The notes under the pieces: generated by a model | Seen by the model: the letters and a program-made list of their open reading frames with translations, nothing else | Databases searched by the model: none | Told to the model about the DNA's origin: nothing | From: Herpetosiphonaceae bacterium | GTDB taxonomy: Bacteria > Chloroflexota > Chloroflexia > Chloroflexales > Kallotenuaceae | Length of the DNA stretch: 64,000 bases | Direction: 5' to 3' | Assembly (NCBI GenBank): GCA_036374795.1 | Contig: DASUTC010000221.1 | Coordinates: 1 to 64,000 of the forward strand | Position numbers and translations under genes: made by a program | Shown here: positions 48,200 through 55,487 of the stretch, piece after piece | Position numbering within the stretch: the first letter of the stretch is position 1 | Layout: each line of letters starts with the position of its first letter

Positions 48200-50017
48200 A
48201 TGTTTGCGCTGCTCCCACTTTTCGAGACAGACAGGAAAATACTCGGCCAGGATCGTCTGCACGGCGAGGCCGTACTGCTGCGTCTCCCACTGGGCGTCGG
48301 GCTTGGTGCGCAGATCGACGACGTGCAGGAACGCCTGAAGGCTGCCGGTCCAGATCCACTGCGTATAGATGCTCTGCGGCAGCACGATGCGCGCCTGCTC
48401 CTTGGCGACGCCTAGCTCGCGCATGCGCTGGTAGGCGGCATACGCGGCCTCCAACCCCTGCCGGTACGCCTCCGCCGCGCCCGTCTGCTCCGCCAGCGGC
48501 CCGGCGCTGCCCTGCTTGTTGCTGGCCGATTGCGCGCGCCAGATCTCTGGAATGTAGAACTCGTCCTGCAACTCGACATATCTGCCGCTGTTGTGAACGA
48601 CCATACCGTTCGCAACAAAGTTATGGTGAGTTTCCACTTCAATGTCGTACGTGGGCAATTTGCCGATATACGTAACATTTACGACATCTACCAGATGCGG
48701 AACAACTCTCCGTGGAGATGCTTTCTTAGGTTGGCGTGAATGATCGATGGTTATTTGATTATCGCCTAGATATGCTTCAGCGAACTCCAATTCTCGATTT
48801 TCGGTGTGTATGCGGCGGTGGCATTCGTGACATAAGCTAACCAGATTATCAAAATCACGAGCCTTTGTCGCATCATACCAAACTGGAATAATGTGGTGTG
48901 AATGTAGTTTACCACCACGCTTTCCGCACTGCTGGCAGGTGTAATCGAATTTTGCATGAACGTTTGGCCCCTGTTCCGTCGTCCAGCGTTCAATATTTTT
49001 TCGTTCGGGTGTTACTCCTCCTTTCCAGAAGTTAGATGCAGCGCCCGACCTGGCTTTTCTCACCTTTGCTAACAATTCAGGAGAAAAGGGGTTTGGGCCA
49101 AATTTGTACCGTTTGCCTACATTCCACGGTCGTTGACCAGGCTTGAAGTAAGTCTCTTCTGGCGCAAACTTCAGGTTATGAATTCTGAGCCATTTGCGTA
49201 CCGTGTGGTATGTACATTCTGCTAAATCCGCGATCTCTTGAACAGATCTACCTTGTTTACGTTGCTCCTCCATCCATTCTCTATCACGATATTTACCATT
49301 ACCTGCTACAGGCAATCCATTAGCTACGAACTTACGATCGGTACGAAAAGCTACGACACCGTTTGATAAGCATTGCAACTCAAGCGCAGATCCTAACGTC
49401 ATCCATCCCTTATCAGTCAAGAATCGATGGCTAGCGGTGCATCGTAGACGCTTGTTGTTGGAAAACACAACTTCATAGACATCTTGCACGCCACGCTCAT
49501 ATACTTCTTTGACATAGGATGTTTCAAACGCGCCGTTTTGTTCATTCAGAACACGTAATGGTCTTCGCTGTAGCCTTTCTCTACGCCACGGTACCTGCCA
49601 CATCTCGACAATTTGGTCGAGCCGCAATTTGTACGGACTAACACGAATGCCACCTTGAAGAAAGGTGATCTCGGTATCTCCCGTAAGGCAAGCCTCATTC
49701 CAGCCCGTATCTTTGAAACCGCCGCTGAATCCGGTAAACTGATCTTCCAGATCGAACTCAGGCGTGATGCCAACGATATGCTTCCAAAGCTGTCTGGCGC
49801 AGAAAAGGGGCGCTTTGAATCGGAACATCAGCTGCGCATGACGAAACGGGCTGGTGTGCTCGTGCTCGGCCAGGTATTTAACCAGCCGCGCTTCGCGCTC
49901 GCCAAGCTCGGTTGCGCCTTTGAGAAAGCTGACACGAGCCGACTCGACGGTGGTAAGATCCGAGCCCATTTTATCGAGCAGCTCGACCGAGCCGCGATCG
50001 AGAACGTCGATCTTCAT
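48197..50017 (-). CDS. thyX: FAD-dependent thymidylate synthase ThyX interrupted by an intein
   Basis: Codes for a 606-aa precursor; removing the 367-residue intein leaves a ThyX of about 239 residues, the normal size. The N-extein (1-109) has LMFRFKAPLFCARQLWKHIV and ends GWNEA; the C-extein (477-606) begins SGRYVELQDEFYIPEIWRAQ, then SNKQGSAG. Joined, they restore N-E-A-S-G-R-Y-V-E-L, the core of the ThyX motif (RHRxxSxNExSxRY; here a KH variant). ThyX makes dTMP from dUMP with methylene-THF and FAD. The ATG at 50017 (spacing 7 from AAAGGG) is preferred over ATG 50023. The gene lies near a folate-enzyme homologue (50370), which supports the role. Confidence 0.93.
   Translation of the reverse strand: MKIDVLDRGSVELLDKMGSDLTTVESARVSFLKGATELGEREARLVKYLAEHEHTSPFRHAQLMFRFKAPLFCARQLWKHIVGITPEFDLEDQFTGFSGGFKDTGWNEACLTGDTEITFLQGGIRVSPYKLRLDQIVEMWQVPWRRERLQRRPLRVLNEQNGAFETSYVKEVYERGVQDVYEVVFSNNKRLRCTASHRFLTDKGWMTLGSALELQCLSNGVVAFRTDRKFVANGLPVAGNGKYRDREWMEEQRKQGRSVQEIADLAECTYHTVRKWLRIHNLKFAPEETYFKPGQRPWNVGKRYKFGPNPFSPELLAKVRKARSGAASNFWKGGVTPERKNIERWTTEQGPNVHAKFDYTCQQCGKRGGKLHSHHIIPVWYDATKARDFDNLVSLCHECHRRIHTENRELEFAEAYLGDNQITIDHSRQPKKASPRRVVPHLVDVVNVTYIGKLPTYDIEVETHHNFVANGMVVHNSGRYVELQDEFYIPEIWRAQSASNKQGSAGPLAEQTGAAEAYRQGLEAAYAAYQRMRELGVAKEQARIVLPQSIYTQWIWTGSLQAFLHVVDLRTKPDAQWETQQYGLAVQTILAEYFPVCLEKWEQRKH
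48590..49690 (-). mobile_element. Intein with embedded HTH-HNH homing endonuclease, inside thyX
   Basis: 367 codons in frame with thyX, from Cys1 (CLTGDTEI) to His-Asn (VANGMVVHN) followed by Ser. Block B shows T-A-S-H (intein residues 85-88), block F/G ends at residues 350-367. In between lie a helix-turn-helix (146-170, VQEIADLAECTYHTVRKWLR), an SNFWKGGVTPER stretch resembling NUMOD3, and an HNH nuclease with CQQC (252-255), HSHHIIP, DNLVSLCHECHRRIH. It should self-splice and may still be mobile. The DNA is visibly richer in A+T than both exteins, which points to transfer. Confidence 0.93.
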
Positions 50018-50369
50018 GCGCATTCCCTTTCATGCAACGCCGATGCCTCATCTTACCACGGGTTCTGCTGCCGCTTGCAGGCGCGGCATTGGGCGGATAA
50101 AAAGGAGAAAAAGAAGCGATGCAGAATCAGCCATGCATGGCATCATCGCTGCTTATGACAATCAGGAGCAGGGGTCGTCAAGCTGGCATACGCGCATCTG
50201 CCCAACCCGCGCGGCTCGGAGATCATAGAGATCTGGCAGGTTTTCGAGTATCATAGAGATGTGATCGATGTGATTTGAGATTCTGCGCGCCGCCGGGTGG
50301 GAGCTTTGGCGCGCGGTTGGACATCTCGTGATATTATGTCTATATCGATAAGCAGATGCAGGAGTTAAC
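50018..50369. other. 352-bp divergent gap between thyX and the cyclodeaminase-like gene
   Basis: No gene supported. An extended -10 element TGATATTAT lies at 50329-50337 on the plus strand, which would start the rightward transcript near 50344, 26 nt before ATG 50370. AGGAG (50360-50364) precedes the start codon. Confidence 0.55.
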
Positions 50370-51014
50370 ATGATGGAAGAACGAACACTTGATATATCGG
50401 TCCCTGCGTTTCTGGATGCTCTGGCGAGCGGCGCACCGGCTCCCGGCGGCGGCGGGGCGGCGGCAGTTGCGGGCGCGATGGGCGCGGCGCTCGTCAGCAT
50501 GGTCTGCAACCTGACGATCGGGCGAAAGCGCTACGAGCAGGCGGCGGACGAGATGCGCGAGATCCTCGATCGGGCGGAGTCGCTGCGGGCCGAGCTACAG
50601 CAGCTTGCCGAGGATGATGTCGCGGCGTTCAACCGCTTATCGGCGGCATACAAGCTACCACGTGTCACCGACGCCGATATTGCGATCCGGCGTGATGCGA
50701 TTCAGGCATCGTTGAAGCGGGCGACAGAAGTTCCACTGCGGACGGCACGTGCGGCGGCGGCGATCTTGCCGCTCTGCTCGCCGGTTGCGGAGCGCGGCAA
50801 CCAGGCGGCGGTCAGCGATATTGGCGTAGCCGTGCTGCTGGCTCAGGCAGCGGTACGCAGCGCGCTGCTCAACGTCGAGATCAACCTACGAACGATTGAG
50901 GACGCGCTGTACAACAATCAGGTTCGCGCCGAGGTTGGGCGTCTGACCGAGAACCTGAGTGCCGAGGCCGAGCAGATCAACCAGCTTGTGGCGAGCAAGA
51001 TCAAGGGCGAGTGA
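50370..51014 (+). CDS. Cyclodeaminase/cyclohydrolase family protein (FTCD_C/FchA-like)
   Basis: A 214-aa helical protein of the formiminotransferase-cyclodeaminase C-terminal family. LASGAPAPGGGGAAAVAGAM with MVCNLTIGRKRYEQAADEMR is the family signature, followed by DDVAAFNRLSAAYKLP and GNQAAVSDIGVAVLLAQAAV. FchA-type members convert 5,10-methenyl-THF to 10-formyl-THF; others remove ammonia from formimino-THF. Single-domain proteins in non-histidine-degrading contexts are usually FchA, and thyX next door makes a folate role plausible. ATG 50370 has AGGAG; an ATG three bases on is equally possible. Confidence 0.88.
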   Translation: MMEERTLDISVPAFLDALASGAPAPGGGGAAAVAGAMGAALVSMVCNLTIGRKRYEQAADEMREILDRAESLRAELQQLAEDDVAAFNRLSAAYKLPRVTDADIAIRRDAIQASLKRATEVPLRTARAAAAILPLCSPVAERGNQAAVSDIGVAVLLAQAAVRSALLNVEINLRTIEDALYNNQVRAEVGRLTENLSAEAEQINQLVASKIKGE

Positions 51015-51043
51015 CGACCCCGACGCGCCATCGACGACTGTGG

Positions 51044-51073
51044 CAAGCATCATCCGTGAGCGGATGGTGCTTG
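51044..51073. terminator. Hairpin between the convergent cyclodeaminase-like and CNBD genes
   Basis: CAAGCATCATCCG pairs with CGGATGGTGCTTG (13 bp, one T-G pair) around TGAG; TTGCTT follows. Confidence 0.7.
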
Positions 51074-51077
51074 TTGC

Positions 51078-52496
51078 TTAATGAGCGCGTACCAGATCGT
51101 CCTGGTGGCGCTCGGCGCTCGTCTGTAAAAGCTGCTCAACCGGAATCCACTGCAACGCGCCGGTAGGGCACGCGCTGATGCAGGCGTGATCGTCGTAGCC
51201 GTGACACGCATCGCATTTATTGGCGCGCAGCAGCACCGGCTCGACATGTCTGGTATGACGCAGCAGCCAGCCGAGCAGGGTATTCGAGGCCGGGTAGATC
51301 GGAACCTGATTGATCGCGTGATAGGGGCAGGCATCGACGCACGCGCCGCAGCCCGTACAGCGGTCGGTAACGATCAGATGACCCTCCTGGTTAAGGCGAA
51401 ACGCATCCTCCGGGCAGGCCTCGACGCACTCCGCGCCCCACTGGCAATGGCGGCAGGTATCGGCGGCCTCAAGCGTATCGAACATCTGCCCGCTGAAACC
51501 GAGCCGTGGCAGGCCGAAGCGTGTGCCACAGGCATCCTCGCAGCGCCGACAGTCGGGATCGCATAGCTCCGGCTGACGAGCCAGCGCCATCTTGCCGCGA
51601 ACAATCCCTGTCTCGATCAAACGCTCCATCGTCGTGATATGCTCAGGCTTACGGTCGCGGCGTCTGCGCTGCTGGGCAAGCTGAGCCAGTCCCTCGGCCA
51701 CATCGGCGCGACGAGCCATCAGGTAATCGAAGGTGTATCGGGGTAGAATCAGCAGGTGAACCGGCGTCAGCGCGACGATCGTCGCTTCGTGCGGCTCGTC
51801 GTCGAGCAGCGACATCTCGCCGAAGACATCGCCCGGCTCAAGCACGGCGATCTTGCGGTCGTTGTGGATCACGACGGCCTGGCCCTCGGCAATGATATAC
51901 AGGCCCTCGCTCACGCCGCCCGCGCGAATGATCTCGGTATCACGCTCGACGCGCTGATCGTCGAGCTGCTGCGAGATGTCGAGGCGCTCGACCGGTGTGA
52001 GCGGAGCAAGCAGCGATACGCGCGCGAGCGTGGTTTGCAGCAGGCGTTCGCGAAAACACATCCGCAGCGAGCTAAAGAACTGGGGAAGCTGATCGGCGTG
52101 GGGCTGGAGCGCGGCGGCTTTGAATTGCAGCACATAGAGCCGGGTTACGCTCTGCACGCTTGTGCGCCGGTAGCGCAGGCCGAAGAGGCTGCCCTCGCCG
52201 AAGAGGTCGCCGCGACCCATCAGCGCCAGGATCACATCCTCGCCCTCGTGATCGCGCATGGTTTGCTCGGCAGCGCCGCTTAAAATCAGGAACAGATGAC
52301 GAGCGGGATCGCCCTCGCTGATGACCGTTGTCTGCGGCTCGAACACACGCAGGATCGCCTGCTCGGCCAGCAGCCGGACCTCTGCGAGCGGCAGGTTTTG
52401 CATCGAATCAAGCTGCTGGAGTTCGGCGACGCGAGTACGGGCAGGCTGATCAGACGACGCATTGGCGGCAGTTCCATTCATAGTCCAAACCATCAT
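51078..52496 (-). CDS. Double cyclic-nucleotide-binding-domain protein with ferredoxin-type [4Fe-4S] domain
   Basis: A 472-aa protein. Two CNB domains occupy about 10-275: TVISEGDPARHLFLILSGAA with GDLFGEGSLFG, and TEIIRAGGVSEGLYIIAEGQ with GDVFGEMSLLDDEPHEATIV (the cyclic-nucleotide pocket F-G-E-x-S-L; the usual Arg-Thr/Ala is changed). After a short helix comes a Cys-rich region: CDPDCRRCEDAC, CRHCQWGAECVEACPEDAF, CTGCGACVDACPYHAI, and CDACHGYDDHACISACPTGA. These can bind three or four [4Fe-4S] clusters. It couples a ligand sensor to an electron-transfer or redox-sensing domain. There is no DNA-binding domain. The start is uncertain (ATG 52496, 52493 or 52481). Confidence 0.85.
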   Translation of the reverse strand: MMVWTMNGTAANASSDQPARTRVAELQQLDSMQNLPLAEVRLLAEQAILRVFEPQTTVISEGDPARHLFLILSGAAEQTMRDHEGEDVILALMGRGDLFGEGSLFGLRYRRTSVQSVTRLYVLQFKAAALQPHADQLPQFFSSLRMCFRERLLQTTLARVSLLAPLTPVERLDISQQLDDQRVERDTEIIRAGGVSEGLYIIAEGQAVVIHNDRKIAVLEPGDVFGEMSLLDDEPHEATIVALTPVHLLILPRYTFDYLMARRADVAEGLAQLAQQRRRRDRKPEHITTMERLIETGIVRGKMALARQPELCDPDCRRCEDACGTRFGLPRLGFSGQMFDTLEAADTCRHCQWGAECVEACPEDAFRLNQEGHLIVTDRCTGCGACVDACPYHAINQVPIYPASNTLLGWLLRHTRHVEPVLLRANKCDACHGYDDHACISACPTGALQWIPVEQLLQTSAERHQDDLVRAH

Positions 52497-52606
52497 TCTG
52501 TAGCGCTTCCATTCTACCACGCTTGGCGTTATGTTGATTCATCGAATAAACCAGCCAGCCTGATAAATCGTGTAAGATAGATGAACGTAGTGGAAAGAGG
52601 AGTCAC

Positions 52607-53005
52607 ATGTCACTCGTTATGCAACTCTTGCTGGTTGGTCTGGCAGCCGGGATCGCAGGTGGGATGTTCGGCATCGGCGGCGGCGCGATTATGGTTCCGG
52701 CAATGGTCTTGTTGCTGGGGCTGAACCAAAAGTTCGCGACGGGCACATCGATCGCCGCACAGATTTTTCCGATCGGCATCCTGGGCGCGTTCGTCTACTA
52801 CCGCGAAGGCAACATGGACATCAAGCAGGCGGTCTATCTGGCGATTGGTCTGATCATCGGCAATCTGCTGGGAGCGCTGTTTGCGAACCAGCCCTACATC
52901 TCCAACGATCTGATGAAGAAGTTGTACGGCTGGTTTCTGCTGCTGATCGGCGCGCGCTATCTGGTCTGGGATTATGTCTATCGAGCGTATATCGCTTCGC
53001 GCTAA
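52607..53005 (+). CDS. TauE/SafE family sulfite/sulfoacetate exporter, half-size
   Basis: A 132-aa membrane protein with four helices and one TauE repeat: LAAGIAGGMFGIGGGAIMVP, TGTSIAAQIFPIGILGAFVY, and LIIGNLLGALFANQ. Full-length TauE/SafE proteins have about 250 residues with two such repeats, so this single-repeat form probably works as a dimer. The family exports sulfite or organosulfonates. ATG 52607 has AGAGGAG upstream. It lies 12 bp before the Cys/Met PLP-enzyme gene, so the pair is probably one operon dealing with sulfur compounds. Confidence 0.82.
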   Translation: MSLVMQLLLVGLAAGIAGGMFGIGGGAIMVPAMVLLLGLNQKFATGTSIAAQIFPIGILGAFVYYREGNMDIKQAVYLAIGLIIGNLLGALFANQPYISNDLMKKLYGWFLLLIGARYLVWDYVYRAYIASR

Positions 53006-53017
53006 AGGAATAGAGCC

Positions 53018-54253
53018 ATGAGTTACGAGCGCAGCGATCGGTGGCGCTTCGATACGCGGCTGGTGCATGAGGGCGAGTATCTGCCGACCGAGGGAGCGCG
53101 TCCAACGGCCATGCCGATTTTTGCAACCTCGACCTTTGTGCATCCAAGCGCCGAGGCACTCGACCAGGCCTTTGACGAAAACGGGCTGGTCTACGCGCGC
53201 TACGGCAACCCGACCGTCGGCGGCTTCGAGCAGGCGGTCGCGGCGATCGAGGCGGGCGTTGGCGCGGTGGCATTCGGGTCGGGCATGGCGGCGATCTATG
53301 TGGCGCTGCTGGCGGCGGGCACGCCGCGCGGCGGAATGCAGCCGGAGCCGTGCTCGATCCTCGCGGCGCAGGACTTGTACGGCTCGACGCGCACGCTGCT
53401 GCTGCAATTTTTCGACGCGCAGGGCTGGCCCGTCACGTTCTGCGATATGACAGACCTGGACACGGTGGCGGAGGCGATGAAGGCGCGTCCGGCAATCGTC
53501 TTTTTGGAGCCGATCTCGAATCCGCTGCTCAAGATCTTCGACATCGCGCGGATCGTGGAGCTCGCGCGCGCGGCGGGCGCGCGGGTAGTGGTGGATAACA
53601 CGCTGGCCTCGCCGGTGCTGCTGCGTCCGATCGAGCACGGCGTCGATCTGGTGGTGCATAGCGCAACCAAGTATCTAGGCGGGCACGGCGATGTGCTTGG
53701 CGGCGTGGTGACGGCGCGGACGAACCTACTGCTGGATACGTTGCGACGGTACGGCAAGCTGCTGGGGACGACACTAGGGCCGCAGGAGGCGCGGCTGCTG
53801 AGCCGGGGCCTTAAAACATTGAGCCTGCGGGTGCGCCAGCAGTGTTCCAATGCAGAAGCGGTCGCGCGCTGGCTGCAAACACAGCCGAATGTCGCGCGCG
53901 TGTACTATCCGGGCCTGCCTGAGCATCCACAACATGGCTTAGCAGCGCAGTTATTCGGCGGGCTTTTCGGCGGCATGGTTTCGTTCGATCTCCGGCCCAC
54001 TGAGCGGCGGGCGGCATTTGCGTTCATGGATGCGCTCAAAATGGTGCTACCGGCAACCACGCTCGGCGATGTGTTCTCATTGGTATCGTACTCGGCACAG
54101 TCGTCGCACCGCGATCTTCCGCCGCAGGAGCGGCAGGCGCAGGGCATCGGCGACGGGCTGCTCCGGCTGTCGATCGGCATCGAAGACGCGGACGACATCA
54201 TCGACGATCTGGCGCATGCACTGGCAGCGGTGAGCGAACGAATTTCGCCCTGA
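53018..54253 (+). CDS. Cys/Met metabolism PLP-dependent enzyme (cystathionine gamma-synthase/lyase class)
   Basis: A 411-aa fold-type I trans-sulfuration enzyme. Motifs: FDTRLVHEGEYLPTEGARPT, RYGNPTVGGFEQAVAAIEAG, AVAFGSGMAAIYVALLAAGT, VVVDNTLASPVLLRPIEHGV (PLP Asp), VVHSATKYLGGHGDVLGGVV (Schiff-base Lys in SATKY), LPATTLGDVFSLVSYSAQSS and GLLRLSIGIEDADDIIDDLA. Members make cystathionine, split it, use O-acetylhomoserine with sulfide, or release methanethiol; sequence alone does not decide, but the length and the neighbouring TauE-like exporter suggest sulfide-dependent synthesis or sulfur-amino-acid breakdown. It is followed by a tRNA cluster. Confidence 0.88.
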   Translation: MSYERSDRWRFDTRLVHEGEYLPTEGARPTAMPIFATSTFVHPSAEALDQAFDENGLVYARYGNPTVGGFEQAVAAIEAGVGAVAFGSGMAAIYVALLAAGTPRGGMQPEPCSILAAQDLYGSTRTLLLQFFDAQGWPVTFCDMTDLDTVAEAMKARPAIVFLEPISNPLLKIFDIARIVELARAAGARVVVDNTLASPVLLRPIEHGVDLVVHSATKYLGGHGDVLGGVVTARTNLLLDTLRRYGKLLGTTLGPQEARLLSRGLKTLSLRVRQQCSNAEAVARWLQTQPNVARVYYPGLPEHPQHGLAAQLFGGLFGGMVSFDLRPTERRAAFAFMDALKMVLPATTLGDVFSLVSYSAQSSHRDLPPQERQAQGIGDGLLRLSIGIEDADDIIDDLAHALAAVSERISP

Positions 54254-54266
54254 TCGGCAAAAAAGC

Positions 54267-54295
54267 TTGCGTTTTGTGCCCGGCTATGGTACTAT
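54267..54295 (+). promoter_or_regulatory. Promoter of the tRNA cluster
   Basis: TTGCGT (54267-54272), a 17-bp spacer and TACTAT (54290-54295) preceded by TGG (extended -10). Transcription would start near 54302, six bases before tRNA-Trp. It lies 14 bp after the preceding stop codon. Confidence 0.75.
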
Positions 54296-54307
54296 CTCGT
54301 GCGGCAA

Positions 54308-54384
54308 AGGCGGGTAGCTCAATTAGGCAGAGCAGCGGCCTCCAAATCCGCAGGTTGCAGGTTCGATTCCTGTCCCGCCTGCCA
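54308..54384 (+). tRNA. trnW: tRNA-Trp (CCA anticodon)
   Basis: Acceptor AGGCGGG/CCCGCCT, discriminator G, encoded CCA. D arm GCTC...GAGC; anticodon loop CTCCAAA with CCA at 54342-54344; T arm with GGTTCGATTCC. First of four tRNA genes in one transcript. Confidence 0.95.
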
Positions 54385-54391
54385 GCATCAT

Positions 54392-54468
<77 letters not shown>

Positions 54469-54541
54469 TAGAACCTTAGAAGGCAAGCGTTGGTTGTCTC
54501 TCAGGTGCCTTGGCTGGCGTTTGGTTTCTTAGGTCTATACG

Positions 54542-54627
54542 CCGAAGTGGCGGAATGGCAGACGCGACGGTCTCAAAAACCGTTGAGGGCAACCTCGTGT
54601 GGGTTCGACTCCCACCTTCGGCACCAA
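54542..54627 (+). tRNA. trnL: tRNA-Leu (CAA anticodon)
   Basis: Class II tRNA with acceptor GCCGAAG/CTTCGGC, discriminator A and CCA. Anticodon stem ACGGT/ACCGT with loop CTCAAAA giving CAA; variable arm TGAGGGCAACCTCG; T arm GGGTTCGACTCCC. Confidence 0.95.
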
Positions 54628-54676
54628 CAAGGCGGATAGTCTGGTATCGTTCCCGAATGACTATCCCTATCATCAT

Positions 54677-54753
<77 letters not shown>

Positions 54754-54756
54754 ACG

Positions 54757-54788
54757 AAAACAGCTTCGGCAACGGAGCTGTTTTTTTG
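54757..54788 (+). terminator. Terminator of the tRNA cluster
   Basis: AAAACAGCT (54757-54765) and AGCTGTTTT (54776-54784) pair, with more T residues to 54787. Confidence 0.88.
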
Positions 54789-55012
54789 TTAGACACGACG
54801 TACCGTGCCATCCTGCCCAAACGCCACGCCGCTGCTACCCCGATCCGGCTATTGCTCCGCGCCGCGTGGCTCGCTACGATCGCTCATACGGCGAAAGAAC
54901 AAGAGAACAAACGGAGAACCAGGAACACGTTTAAAGTTCAAAGAACCGGGAACTCGAAACTTGGCGCTCATCTTTCCCGAACAGGTTCTTTGCTTCTACG
55001 CTACGGGTACAC
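54789..55012. other. Gap with low-complexity repeat before the zinc-finger membrane gene
   Basis: Positions 54893-54965 are another AAGAACAAGAGAACAAACGG-like tract of the dispersed family, ending in GAACTCGAAACTTGG. No gene is supported here. The frame reading from 54510 through the tRNAs is not coding. Confidence 0.6.
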
Positions 55013-55025
55013 CAGAGGAGATATT

Positions 55026-55355
55026 ATGTCAACTAAATGCACGGCCTGCGATTCGGCGGCGAGGACAACATGTACGATGTGTCGGGTCGCTTTATGTAAC
55101 GAGCATACGCATATGGGACAGCCGTTCATCACGGCTCGTCAACTGGTTGCCACTACCGCCTCGACAGCGGTTCGCGCGCCACGTCTGCTTGGGGATATTT
55201 TGCTCAAGGAGCTTGACGAAGTTCCCTACTGTGTCGGCTGCCGTCAAGAGCTTGCGGTTAAGCGTCAGTCGGAACAGATGAAGTTCATGCTGGTAGTCCT
55301 GCTGCTGATGGCGCTCGTGATCAGCGTGCCGTTGTATTTTATGCTGGCGGGATAG
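55026..55355 (+). CDS. Small zinc-finger-like membrane protein
   Basis: A 109-aa protein. The N-terminus has Cys pairs MSTKCTACDSAARTTCTMCR and LCNEH, giving a B-box-like or treble-clef zinc site; a second CVGC pair lies at about 72-75; a single membrane helix ends the protein (FMLVVLLLMALVISVPLYF). It is therefore C-tail anchored with a cytosolic zinc domain. No family-specific function can be given. ATG 55026 has AGAGGAG (55014-55020) at five bases. It is followed by a terminator before glgA, so is monocistronic. Confidence 0.72.
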   Translation: MSTKCTACDSAARTTCTMCRVALCNEHTHMGQPFITARQLVATTASTAVRAPRLLGDILLKELDEVPYCVGCRQELAVKRQSEQMKFMLVVLLLMALVISVPLYFMLAG

Positions 55356-55384
55356 TCTTTCTCACGATAACCGGGATAACTCTT

Positions 55385-55420
55385 AAACGCCTCAGCAACA
55401 TTTATGCTGAAGGCGTTTTT
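55385..55420 (+). terminator. Terminator after the zinc-finger membrane gene
   Basis: AAACGCC...CAGCA and TGCTG...GGCGTTT pair around ACATTTA, followed by TTTTT. Confidence 0.88.
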
Positions 55421-55487
55421 CGCTTAATATAGTATGCTCAAGGAAACAGTGCCGAGAGCCATACGAGTCAATCGATGAGGTTTGATG

